Under the pieces are notes generated by a model, which ran no database searches, was not told where the DNA came from, and saw nothing but the letters and a program-made list of their open reading frames with translations. Below are positions 8,401 to 17,400 of a stretch of 64,000 nt of DNA, in pieces. The stretch spans positions 62,001 to 126,000 of the IMG/VR virus record IMGVR_UViG_3300027498_000003. One strand, written 5' to 3'. How positions within the stretch are numbered: position 1 is the first letter of the stretch; each line of letters opens with the position of its first letter. This DNA comes from a virus. The position numbers and the translations under genes are program-made.

Positions 8401-11164
8401 TATTAGGGCACAATGGTTTAGGCGTCTCTTCGGCTGAAGGGAATTCTATACCTGTGAATGTGGGATACATTATTCTTACATACAAATCCTCATATGGATT
8501 AGAGTCTCTCCAATATGTCCCGTGCGGTACTCCCACTGATTTCGGGACAGCGAATGGTTCCTGACACGCATTTGGAAATTGGAAAGAGGCCACTCTGGAA
8601 TCCGCCAATCCACAATAAATGAAATTGCCTTGACAATCTACGTCGCATGGGTATTTTATGTTTTGTTCTAACTTAGGAGATGGTCTTCCTGAAGAAACTA
8701 TTACTATATTAGTTTCAGTTTCCTTAACTCCGCAGCAATCTGTGAAATTATCTCCGAATATGCTGCTTGTTTCTGTAGGGTCGGTGCCTCCTGTTGTGTA
8801 TGACACTGATTTAGATATCGTATATGTCTGAGATTTTCTTCTTATTCTCTCCCTCTGCTGTATAGCTTGAGACATTAATGCTTTTGCAGCATCGTTAAAT
8901 GTCCCCGAAGGGAATGTGTAATCTAATTCGTCTACACCTAAATCATTGAGTACGGATACATAATCGACCGCGCCCTGCTCGTAGTCTGCCATATCCTGAT
9001 TACACCTGTTTAGATCCTCTCCTGGAGGTAATAGGCTGCCTGAAGGGCAACATTTCCCTACCTCAGCTATTCCTGTTATATCAGCGCAGGGGTGACCTTC
9101 AGCCAATATATCTGAAAACCCATACCCTCCATCATCTGAGGTATTACTAGTGTCGTCTCCTCCTAAAGATACCACACAATCACTACCTGGGATAAGTATA
9201 GTTCCTTCTGATCCTTCCGTACAATTGCACCCTTCAGCTCTTCTTTCAGCTTCTATTAACTCTAGTTCTTTACATTTGTCAACTGCTTTAGATGTTATCT
9301 TATTTAACATCGCTTCTAACTTATCATCCCACTCATCATTCTCTGGGTTACTCACATCTTCAGGTTCGTGAGCTCTAAATCGAATTACACACTGGGGTGT
9401 CCCTATAGTTGCTGTGGGGGTTCCTGATATGCCTGTATTTCCCGATCCTGTAGTTCCTGAGCTCCCTGTACCTCCATTTGATGGGCCGCTGCCTGATCCT
9501 GGCTGGACGTGCAGTACGTAGATGTGTTTAGCATCTACTGGAGCCGAAGTGGCCCCTCCCTGAGAGTTACCTGAAACTATTATCTGATTAGGCGTAAGAG
9601 ATACTACATTATATGCATCGAATGTATGTTCCTCACCTCCGTGGCCTGTCAAATATATTTTGGTTAATACATTGCCTTTTTTTACACAATCGTCAATGCA
9701 TGATAACAAATCTGTGCCAGCTGCATTATTTGTTAGATCGATCGATAGCCTATCTGGAGATCCAGAATTAATCACTACATCATAAGTTATATCTAATGCA
9801 GGGTCAGTGTCTACATATTCGCATACCTTCTCTATGCCTGTAGATGCTGAAGATCCTCCTGAGCCTGTACTGTTTCCAGAAGACCCCCCTCCCGTCGCGT
9901 CGGGATTAAAAGTCTCATCTGGCTCTCCTGTTTGCCCTGTATCTGGAGCTCCGCATCCTCCTGAAAAAGGAGATAAAGGAAATGCTGGACTACTGGTCCC
10001 ATCACAGTAATTCCATTTGATTGCAAAATGGTAGGCTTCCCCTCTCATTAATCCCGAATAATCATGCTTGCAGGCATAATTAAAAGACATTTCTGCTACT
10101 TTATACCCTACACTTATATCCAGTGCTCGGCCTTGATAATTGAGGTTTCTCTGGGCTTTCTGTCCAAAGTAAAGCATAGTGTTTTTGTACTGCAGCTGGT
10201 ATCGCCCTTCTATGTGTAGGCTTGTTTCAGGTAGCAGCACTTCTTCTAAAGGTATAGGGGTTCCCGGCTGGCCTATGTAGTTGTAGGTATATTTAAGAGA
10301 ATCGTAGCCTACGTCTAATACTTGGGCTACTGGATTTTGGTTACCTATAACTTGGACTACGACTAATTCTCCTCTTCCAAATTGATAACATTCGAGGCAT
10401 GATAGATTTACTGCTATATGCCCGTTCGTTACTTCTCCTCCTATATTGTGTTCTGAGCCTACGTAAGCTGGTTGGGATAGGTCTGATATATTTGTAGTTC
10501 CTCCTGATTCATATTTGTATCTCCATCCGAAATAATAAGTACCTGCTAGTAGTCCCGCGCCTCCCGACTCGTATGTTCTGGTTGTTATCTTTGGATGGCA
10601 TGACTTTTTGAATACTTTGAAATATTCACATCCTGAAGACCCATCACAACTTTCACAAGCTAAAGCCTTCTTCCTGCCTGCTTTTCTTGTAGGGTCAAGC
10701 ATCTCTGTAATATTGACTATATAGTAAGTGCATCCGCAGCTCCACTGCATGTATACGTCTGAACAATTACCAGAGGTGTAGAACTCCATAGAGTTTCCTA
10801 CCCATTCACATTGAGTACATCCCCAATCACATCCAAATTCAGCAGGATTCATTACTTCCTCAGATTCGCAACTTCTATGATCGTGTTTTAGTATTGTCCC
10901 ATCCTGCTTCATCCCGATGGACCAGTTCTTCTCTCCTACTAACTTAAACCCTATAGTATCTCCTCCGAATACATTACATGCAGAGTAGGATATCTTATTA
11001 GTTAGGCCCGGCTCTCGGGCGTCTCTGCTATGTTTCTCAGCATTTAGGGCATGGATGTAAGAATCAGGTGGAGCTAACTCAGGCCTGTCCATATAGTCCA
11101 AGGCGAGGCCTCCTCTGAAACTATTCTTAATTATCTCGTTTCCGCTGTCTACTTTTTCTGACAT
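5486..11164 (-). CDS. Giant tail protein (crAss-like muzzle/tail-stabilisation type), 1892 aa
   Basis: The N-terminus (residues 10-60: NSFRGGLALDYMDRPELAPP, then DALNAEK-like spacing, then LTNK) follows the pattern 'F-x-G-G-x-x-x-D-x-x-P-x-x-Y-x-x-A-x-N' that I associate with large tail/stabilisation proteins of crAss-like and P22-like podoviruses. Cys is frequent (for example CGCTYY, ACESCDGSSGCEYF). A segment at about 443-552 is bracketed by two Gly/Ser/Thr-rich linkers (about 420-442 and 553-590) and looks like an inserted domain. The C-terminal half contains repeated short Trp/Tyr/Gly strands compatible with beta structure. The start is ATG at 11164. It lies after the ring-like genes and before the cargo genes. 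Tail identity is likely; the exact homologue is uncertain. Confidence 0.8.
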   Translation of the reverse strand: MSEKVDSGNEIIKNSFRGGLALDYMDRPELAPPDSYIHALNAEKHSRDAREPGLTNKISYSACNVFGGDTIGFKLVGEKNWSIGMKQDGTILKHDHRSCESEEVMNPAEFGCDWGCTQCEWVGNSMEFYTSGNCSDVYMQWSCGCTYYIVNITEMLDPTRKAGRKKALACESCDGSSGCEYFKVFKKSCHPKITTRTYESGGAGLLAGTYYFGWRYKYESGGTTNISDLSQPAYVGSEHNIGGEVTNGHIAVNLSCLECYQFGRGELVVVQVIGNQNPVAQVLDVGYDSLKYTYNYIGQPGTPIPLEEVLLPETSLHIEGRYQLQYKNTMLYFGQKAQRNLNYQGRALDISVGYKVAEMSFNYACKHDYSGLMRGEAYHFAIKWNYCDGTSSPAFPLSPFSGGCGAPDTGQTGEPDETFNPDATGGGSSGNSTGSGGSSASTGIEKVCEYVDTDPALDITYDVVINSGSPDRLSIDLTNNAAGTDLLSCIDDCVKKGNVLTKIYLTGHGGEEHTFDAYNVVSLTPNQIIVSGNSQGGATSAPVDAKHIYVLHVQPGSGSGPSNGGTGSSGTTGSGNTGISGTPTATIGTPQCVIRFRAHEPEDVSNPENDEWDDKLEAMLNKITSKAVDKCKELELIEAERRAEGCNCTEGSEGTILIPGSDCVVSLGGDDTSNTSDDGGYGFSDILAEGHPCADITGIAEVGKCCPSGSLLPPGEDLNRCNQDMADYEQGAVDYVSVLNDLGVDELDYTFPSGTFNDAAKALMSQAIQQRERIRRKSQTYTISKSVSYTTGGTDPTETSSIFGDNFTDCCGVKETETNIVIVSSGRPSPKLEQNIKYPCDVDCQGNFIYCGLADSRVASFQFPNACQEPFAVPKSVGVPHGTYWRDSNPYEDLYVRIMYPTFTGIEFPSAEETPKPLCPNNPYTILMAEVTDTNRHIVSKGIAFPTFVIDNNGEQIEHPAHGASSRMEVSAYHEGGGNYPRLANLGRGTSHNMFSPDLCIREPALRVQSVMEEGRWRGTGERFGVVAMGDVTDNDIHGERVDKLGARQAVNLSQWESGACSAIPLDFAMHVPARGSNHGGKIAPPSGGNVPLMQAYQQKSTWIKSGLPQLSDDSLPGVMLEHNVPIPDAVGLYVSLRNDAPDQYGALETLTYIPILQAGKFNGGSIEGIVGDTFIGPYSFVKTSHVSDRYGYCDEARKFNIPNEVPIKKEKRCICDTPNDAIQGYVGDHVWTSLPESGDLADAKNWLGLRTHSFNTTDTYAEAGSGPAVSDFFYPRTATTEIIYPVESRINIWKREKSDLLHEQWMPELHRNFHYDPGVEVDGNAGKWEDSYLSQFGCELRQPSQWKKMMKIAIRSYIAIQQPMQGLAGGSNIPSTFSDTFAFASGGLLATAWHLMNQVLFTPERIDEILGIPVCKTDEVGHQGDGCIRGFFNNPCRYNWNYSLQNNIKKYYPASEEYNNSLCVCDQCEAGQTNNVVSWSETRQPNGDQNAYRQIRPRNNVVIDPSEGKLTNLFISGDVLWYQTTDVTKPLRHGRAIIPSNIGEILLGTGDFLSHTTSGSGPAEGYAGLQHRNHFENTHAGPIWVDQEAAKIYWMKGNSIIPISDIDGRNWFKEHLPFCEETECKNEFKAGTSYYSLGMDPRNETFLITKSDGNPKGSWTLSFDFVGQKWISFHTEIPRKYNWDRYDSYQLQSSSYWKKHKDCEWGDYGEVQGEFEVSFSAVSPDLKEYTYHYSDVFLLVEECEGCTLKKDIDEFFTTIALYNSTQSTGIMNTVIRSDDASRPLDISDTIKIKESSKNINIYKNQREWEFNEIHDIVSNCDCVAMVTCDVCEPYHRINEAILNCAELTKQDYWNRIFKDRFIVYRYTYDNKSQKQFVLISNTTYIKRHLND

Positions 11165-11297
11165 TATATTCCTCTTTCTCTATCCTATTAGCTTTTACTA
11201 TTTTCAAGGCCTCCTCTTGTGTTACCCCGTTTTTGAGCTCAATTAGGAATGTACCTGCCTGTGTCTTCCACGGGGTGATCCAGTGCTTCTTCTCCAT
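11127..11297 (-). CDS. Small 56-aa overlapping gene between ring-like and giant tail genes
   Basis: A 57-codon frame starts with MEKKHWITPWKTQAG and ends RQRKRDN. It bridges the 78-bp gap between the 356-aa gene and the 1892-aa gene, overlapping the first by 55 bases and the second by 38. Its composition (FLIELKNGVTQEEALKIVKA) looks like a folded helix-strand protein. The overlapping C-terminus of the upstream frame (RRSTGSPRGRHRQ) looks like the by-product of a shared reading region. Function is unknown. It could be coincidental, but the protein-like composition and the exact bridging favour a real gene. Confidence 0.45.
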   Translation of the reverse strand: MEKKHWITPWKTQAGTFLIELKNGVTQEEALKIVKANRIEKEEYNVRKSRQRKRDN

Positions 11298-12313
11298 GGG
11301 CTTTTTCCGTAGGTGTTATAATAGTCTTGATAATTACTATTCATTTGGGGAGGTACTTTTCCTTGGTATATATCTTCAATACTTTTTGATAGTCTATTGG
11401 ATTTTGTATCCATTAGTATTCCAAACAGTTTATCTACCTGAGAAACCGCTATTGCTGATCCGTATCGAGATTCGTATTCTTCTGACATCTGCATAGCCTC
11501 TATATAAAGAGCTCTATCTGAAGCTTCTCTGGATTTTTGGTACTGTCTGTAGAAGTATTTATACTTCATATGTTCCACAACTGCGCGGATTCCATCCTTA
11601 TTGGATATCTCTAAAACTCTGTTTCCATCTTCATCTATGCATACTCCCAGATAAGATATCAACAACCACCCTTCCTTTATGGTAGGGGTGTTTATATAGT
11701 TCTTAGTGATGTAGTAAGAGTCTTCGCAAGTTTGAGTGCACGTTATATTTGCACAGTCTGGAAGGTGCTGTATCTCATTCCACGGAGAGTCTGAGGGTTT
11801 TAGTAGGGTAAATTTGGGGTGGTGCACTGATCTACCGTGGCCGAATGTATGCTTTCCTTGGTAATGGAGCATATCTCTATAATAATATTCTGGACGGGCA
11901 TCTAACCAGGCCTGGTCTATATCGATTGAATATCCAAGGCTATTACAGTCACAGTCTGATTTATGGCAATTTGGGCAAAGTAAATTGATCTGAAGCTCGC
12001 AGCCCTCCATGTTTATCTGCTCTTTCCATTCTACAACTTGCTCTCCTATAATTCTTAGCTCTTTATTACAATCGTTATCTCTCTTCTCTTTCCCCGCTAT
12101 TTCACATATAATCTTAGCATTGGGAGGCCTACTGGCTTTGTAGCCTTTTATAGGTATAAGATCCACATTAGGTTCATAGGTCTCAAACATATCCATATCA
12201 GACATCTTATCCTCTGCCCATTTGATAAATATGGGCATATCTGTATCTGCCGGGTTTATCCCAGTGTCTTCTACAAAATCAGATGATATGGCTTTAGCTG
12301 TTACAAATTCCAT
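11243..12313 (-). CDS. Tail tube/ring-like connector protein, crAss-like type
   Basis: A 356-aa protein. It has a Cys cluster near residues 120-140 (CPNCHKSDCDCNS). A C-terminal module contains YLGVCIDEDGNRVLEI and then VVEHMKYKYFYRQYQKSREAS. This 'DEDG...' turn followed by a helix rich in Lys/Tyr is how I recall tail-tubular/ring proteins of crAss-like phages ending. It starts with an ATG that overlaps the upstream stop by one base (TAATG). Gene order (ring-like, small basic, this, giant tail protein) supports a place in the portal-tail junction. Family assignment is from memory of motif style and order, not from a search. Confidence 0.65.
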   Translation of the reverse strand: MEFVTAKAISSDFVEDTGINPADTDMPIFIKWAEDKMSDMDMFETYEPNVDLIPIKGYKASRPPNAKIICEIAGKEKRDNDCNKELRIIGEQVVEWKEQINMEGCELQINLLCPNCHKSDCDCNSLGYSIDIDQAWLDARPEYYYRDMLHYQGKHTFGHGRSVHHPKFTLLKPSDSPWNEIQHLPDCANITCTQTCEDSYYITKNYINTPTIKEGWLLISYLGVCIDEDGNRVLEISNKDGIRAVVEHMKYKYFYRQYQKSREASDRALYIEAMQMSEEYESRYGSAIAVSQVDKLFGILMDTKSNRLSKSIEDIYQGKVPPQMNSNYQDYYNTYGKSPWRRSTGSPRGRHRQVHS

Positions 12314-12768
12314 TATAATTCTATGAATTCTCGTAAGGGATAAGGATATGGCTCCATCATTGTCATATTCCCTTCTCTCATTTTCCAGAGGAATGTTCTC
12401 TTATGCCTAGTAGTACGGTCACTTGTCTGGAATGTCATTATCTTTCTATTCAATAAAGTTGAATCTTTTGTGTGGGCCCATTTTAGTTGGAAATACTTAC
12501 CGTCAGGTGGTACGAGGCCTCCTCTGAATTTCCATGGGGCTATGAATAAATCCCCGCCACTATTAGGGAGGGTTAGATGGAACTTATGGGTGAACATAAG
12601 CTCAAACATGGCCTTAAACATTAACCTTATGAACTTAGTGTAAGTCTTCTTACTTACCTTTCCTCCTGTGTTATCTTGGTAACTATTGTAAAAATCATTA
12701 ACAATAACTCTCATACGGGTATGACTTCTTTGATTTCTTTTTATTAATATTCTTTCCTCCTGTATCAT
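12313..12768 (-). CDS. Small basic head-tail connector/ring-like protein
   Basis: A 151-aa basic protein (RTTRHKRTFLWKM, SHTRMRVIVNDFYNSY). Crassvirales genomes carry a ~150-aa basic protein of this general form beside the ring proteins. The sequence shows a central helix-rich part and a strand region (KFHLTLPNSGGDLFIAPWKF). Both ends are one-base overlaps (12768 and 12313), implying tight translational coupling with its neighbours and stoichiometric assembly. No catalytic motif is visible. Its exact role in the neck is inferred from context. Confidence 0.6.
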   Translation of the reverse strand: MIQEERILIKRNQRSHTRMRVIVNDFYNSYQDNTGGKVSKKTYTKFIRLMFKAMFELMFTHKFHLTLPNSGGDLFIAPWKFRGGLVPPDGKYFQLKWAHTKDSTLLNRKIMTFQTSDRTTRHKRTFLWKMREGNMTMMEPYPYPLREFIEL

Positions 12769-13496
12769 TAAACGGTTGTGTTTATCCCCGACCTGTCTTC
12801 TCGGTCGTTATTAACTAAATCAGGTTGCCCCAGCTGTAATTTCTTGGCGAAGAAGTCTGTAACTAAAGCACATACTATATCTGTTATTCTTCCATCCATA
12901 TATAAGGGAGCATCGAATGGGCTGCACATTATCTCTTTTTGCTTCTTAGTCATGGTTTCGCAGCCTTCGAAAGTTATTGCATCTACTGGGTCTTCGAATA
13001 CCCCGGTTATGGCTATATTCTTAAGTTTCTTAGTATTATACAAGTACAGGTAAGACCCATTACCTGAATCTAAGAATGTGTAGTACTTATCTCCTTTTTT
13101 GAAAGACCTACCGCTAATCTTAAGATCGAACTGGGTCCAATCGACAAACTGTGCTGTGAAATTGGCTGAAGAGTTTGAGACAGTATTAAGGAATATTGCC
13201 TTTGGTATTGGGTCTTTGCTTCTAAGCCATATACACCCTGACGGCGGCGCACATGGGCATATTTCCTTATCTGCTTTTTCAAGTGGAATACACGGTATTG
13301 TCTGAATACACTGCTCTGATATCCCTTGTCGGGCCTCTTTGGATCTTCTATATACGCTACTTCTTGAGGTGAGTAGCTTAGCTACAATCTGAGAAATGGG
13401 GAAACGAGATCCCCTATGAGGAGATCCATCCGCATCGAACGACATCTGAATATCGTTTGCCAAGCTCCTGTATGTAGGTATGCTGGTATCAGACAT
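12768..13496 (-). CDS. Ring/neck protein of crAss-like type
   Basis: A 242-aa protein. It contains IPCIPLEKADKEICPCAPPS followed by CIWLRSKDPIPKAI. Later come a strand-rich block (YTFLDSGNGSYLYLYN, then KLKNIAITGVFEDP) and AITFEGCETM. I recognise this order (P-C-I/V-E-...-C-...-LRSK-x-x-x-P, then 'ITGLFEDP') from structural ring proteins of crAss-like phages, and it is one of the stronger clues to the phage's affiliation. The ATG follows a 56-bp AT-rich spacer containing a perfect inverted repeat, so it may begin a new transcript or translation block. The stop overlaps the next ATG. Confidence 0.7.
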   Translation of the reverse strand: MSDTSIPTYRSLANDIQMSFDADGSPHRGSRFPISQIVAKLLTSRSSVYRRSKEARQGISEQCIQTIPCIPLEKADKEICPCAPPSGCIWLRSKDPIPKAIFLNTVSNSSANFTAQFVDWTQFDLKISGRSFKKGDKYYTFLDSGNGSYLYLYNTKKLKNIAITGVFEDPVDAITFEGCETMTKKQKEIMCSPFDAPLYMDGRITDIVCALVTDFFAKKLQLGQPDLVNNDREDRSGINTTV

Positions 13497-13528
13497 CTAA
13501 TAAAATTATGTCTATTATTTTGCTTTTA

Positions 13529-13552
13529 ATTATATAATATTTATTATATAAT
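13529..13552. repeat. 24-bp AT-rich perfect inverted repeat between structural genes
   Basis: Two copies of the palindrome ATTATATAAT are separated by ATTT in the 56-bp spacer between the 296-aa fibre-like gene and the ring gene. It is one of the few clear spacers in this operon, so it may act as an operator, an internal promoter or a processing hairpin. Confidence 0.6.
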
Positions 13553-14443
13553 CTATGAGCTGCCGGCGATGATGGTATCTAATTTATTGTATAATGTTCT
13601 TAATGAGCTCAATTCTGACTGAATAGCCGTCATATCAGCCTGTAGGCTCTGCAATGCGGTGTTTATGTCACATATCGATACTCCGTCGCAAGTTGTATCG
13701 ATTCCATCTAAAGTGTCAGTTAAATCGGCTAATTTGGCGTTTTGATCTGCTATGATGGAATCTATGCCTTGGATTCCATTGCTTTCCACGCTTTCCTGCG
13801 TTCTGAGGCGGTATTTGATATCATCCACACATTCCTGTAGGAAATCCATTCTATCATCTGAGGATGAAAATCCCCCGGTTTGGATGGTTTGCCCTGAGAT
13901 GAACTCCTCTTTATCCGAGGTCGCGTCTCTGATGATCTTTTCGAAATCTATCTTTACCTCCTGGCCATCTTTTACACATGTTCCCTGCACTCTCAAAGTT
14001 ACAGGCAGATCTGATGGTTTTACGGTGAATACTCCTGTTTCGGTGGATTGATTCCCTAAAGTAGTACTCCCATTGCTTATAGAGACGTTAGAGAAACACT
14101 TATCGCAGCCTATGCTCGCTATTGCTGGGGCCACGTTGTAATGGACCTCTACGGAACTGTCTGAGGCTTTAGTACCGTATGTAATAGGTGAATCTATCTG
14201 AATCTGCCTAGTTACGGGTGCTGAGCTTGATTGAGTCGTAGATGTAATAGAATCTCCGGAAGACACTTCTGCGCATGGATCCGCCGTAGCACAGGGATCC
14301 TCTTTCCAAGCCTTAAGTTCATCAATACTTGTTTGATGCTCATCTAATATAGCTTGAACAGAATCCCCGTTCTTGTCTACCAAACACTTTATGTTCTTTG
14401 GCATACAATCCCCTACTAATTTTCTACTATCTTTTGTTGGCAT
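13553..14443 (-). CDS. Fibre-like virion protein with C-terminal coiled coil
   Basis: A 296-aa protein. The N-terminal ~60 residues have paired Cys (DPCATADPCAE). A beta-type middle part (about 75-165) includes CDKCFSNVSI. The C-terminal ~100 residues show regular hydrophobic heptads (LQECVDDIKYRL, then SIIADQNAKLADLTDTL, then LQSLQADMTAIQSELSSL) typical of a trimeric coiled coil. It lies directly before the ring genes and after the 1774-aa Cys-rich protein. A tail fibre or adaptor is likely. No receptor-binding fold can be identified by eye. Confidence 0.65.
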   Translation of the reverse strand: MPTKDSRKLVGDCMPKNIKCLVDKNGDSVQAILDEHQTSIDELKAWKEDPCATADPCAEVSSGDSITSTTQSSSAPVTRQIQIDSPITYGTKASDSSVEVHYNVAPAIASIGCDKCFSNVSISNGSTTLGNQSTETGVFTVKPSDLPVTLRVQGTCVKDGQEVKIDFEKIIRDATSDKEEFISGQTIQTGGFSSSDDRMDFLQECVDDIKYRLRTQESVESNGIQGIDSIIADQNAKLADLTDTLDGIDTTCDGVSICDINTALQSLQADMTAIQSELSSLRTLYNKLDTIIAGSS

Positions 14444-14453
14444 AGTTTACATA

Positions 14454-17400
14454 TTAAGAACACGAAGCTGATAAGCTCCAGAATGTGTTTGTATTACATT
14501 CTTGGCACCCCGTACACCCTCCACTTATTGATATACTCACAGTGTCTCCCGCATTTACGGATAAGGTAGTAGTAAAGACGCCTGCAGGAGGATAATCAAA
14601 TTCCAAAATTCCGCAATTCGCTGTGCACAGCGTTCCTATGCCGTCTGAACTTATACATCCACTGGTAATTGGCGTACCACCATTGACGCTTATCGTTATA
14701 CTGTCAGGCGTACCTGTTGTGTCGAATGATAACGATAAAGTGCCATTACCGCTCGCTGTGAATGTCTGGCTAATGCTTCCAGATGATCCACTAAATGCTG
14801 TACTTATGTCTTGGCAAGTGTCATTTAGGCTTCCGATACTTCCTACGCATGTGCACTCTGCGTTTAAAGATTGCCCACTCGGGCACGTTGCTGTTCTTAG
14901 TATTTTCGCACCTCCCTCGTCTTCGCAACAGCAAGGTGCATTAGATGAGGTACTGTCGCATACTGGACTATTACCACATGGATCATCAACTACACAAGTA
15001 GTTCCATTACACGTAGACCCTGCGGCGCATCCTGTACCTACTACAGTCCAGCATGGGTTACCGCTATCATCTACACACTCTGAATTTGAATCAGTAGAAA
15101 ATGTGGTTGATCCGCATGCCACGCCTGACGGGCTTGGCGCATTGGACGGGCCACAAGCTCCTGAACAATTCTGGCTACATGGATTAGGGCTACAAGTCGA
15201 GTTATCCCCTTGATAAACTCCTGCGGTCCCATTTATGGTCTGCAAACAGTCTGCCTGTGTGACCCCTTCTGTACAGCTCTCTCCTCTACAACAAGCTCCT
15301 GTAGGATCTCCTCCTGTATCACAATCTCTGACAACTACATTACTAACTTTAAATTTGCAATCACTGTTATTCGGATCTATAAATGTTACTGAATATATAT
15401 TAGCACTTGGATTAGTAGTAATACTCTGAGTAGTAAATGTATTTCCATTATATTCCCAAAGGTAATTATATCCGGACGTAGCCGTTAATGTGGCTGTCTC
15501 GTTATTGTTGGTGCAAATAGGGGTTGGGCTTTGGGTCACTCCTACTCCCATAAAATCAGGACAATCTGAGTTGCAGAATTCTGAGACAGTAACAAATAGT
15601 TTTTTTCCGCAGCCTTGTATATTGTCATTGGTAATTGTCACTATGTAGTTGCCATCCGAAGTAGCTGTTATGCTTTGCTGATTCGTAGCGCCGCTTATAG
15701 TGCCTCCACTCGATGTTGACCAGCTGTAGCTGGTAACAACACCTGAATGTGCTACACTTAATATTATACTCCCATTACCATCAAAACATGCTTGATCTGG
15801 TCCTGATATCTTCGCATCATCCAAGTTACAATCTGTGCTGGCGCATTCTGGGCATGAGCCCTCTTTACAATCAGTAGCTGTACTTTCTTGGCAGTCTGCT
15901 AAACTATTAAACTGTTGAGAGCATTCCGGCCCATTCTGCCCTTGTATACACCCAAATGAAGGAGCAGACGAGCAGTAATCATTAGTGTCAGTTACCGTGA
16001 CTGTTACTGAGCAATTCGCGGCCAAACCATTCACACTTACTGGAATAGTAAAGGATTGACCTACATCTGCACAATTAAAAGTTTGTGGAGGTATACTTAA
16101 CGAAGTACATACCCCCGTAGCTTTGGCAATTAGATTTTGAGTTCTAAATGCGACGTTTTTATCAGAAGTTATATTTGCTGTATAACTTAATTCTAATTCA
16201 TTTGAGCAGTTATTAGGGTCACATTCTGCTTGAGTATCTTTTATCTCGCAATAGCACCCAGATTGGGTATAGGTCTCGTTTACTCCGTAGAAAGTATTAC
16301 ATGCTGAGCAATCTGTCCCTAATACACTACCAGTGGGGTTCTGTGCGCATGTAACGTAATCATTACAACTTGTTCCATCAGAATTTGGCTGAGTACATCC
16401 TGTGCAGTTTAAAGGTTCAGGCAGTATAGTTACTTCGTCTGTAGTTGTACAGAACTCACCATTATCTACAATTATTGTGTAATTCCCTGCAGGAAGATTT
16501 GAAGCCGAAGATGTACCAACAACAGAATTAGAGCTATCTAATATTTGGAAATTTACTCCCCAAGTTGCTGTAACATTTATAGAACTGTTAGGTAAATTAG
16601 AAGATGTCACGTTTATAGATGTATCCGTAAGCTCGCATGTGTTATTGCCCGTTTCGCATCCTGTAGATTTAGTACCTACTATTTGTGCTGTTGTTTGGTT
16701 ACCATTAGCGTCGCAGCAAGTTACGTTCTGAGTTCCACAATAATTATTTGTATTTATACTACTGCACAGGATGAAATTACAAGGATCTGGTATATCTTCG
16801 CAGCAATTTCCGCAACCATTAGGTGCTTGTACTTCTGATCCATTACAGGTAACATTGCCGCAATCCGGGCCTATTGGGTCGCATCCCAAATCTACAATTA
16901 CTACATCTTGATCATTCTGACATACCCTCTTTCTGCATCTTAAACAGTTTTCAGTAGTAGTCTCCAGCACTGCAGGGCCGCAAGTGTCTGGAATATCAGT
17001 AACGATACATTCGCAATTCACATAAAAACCAGCGTCGCCGCTTGTAACAGTACATGGGTCTCCGTTATCAATACCATTAGGACAGTCTGTAGTAGGGATA
17101 ATTGGGTCATCTGCTATATCGCAATTCCCTGTAGCTATTCCTGAAAATTCACACCCATTAGCATCTGTAACCTTCCATGGTATAGATGTAGTCGCAGCAG
17201 GTAGTGATACATTAAATTTACGTGTCCTGCTATTGCGCACAAAAGGGAAAGCTTGGTTACTTTGAGGATCAAATACCGCGTAAGTTATAGGTAGAGTACC
17301 GCCAGATACACTTACTTCATACGACCTAATCGAATACACACTACCTGCTATGCCTTTTGTACAATCTGAAGCCGGCTCTGTGAACGCAAAAGTAGCCGAT

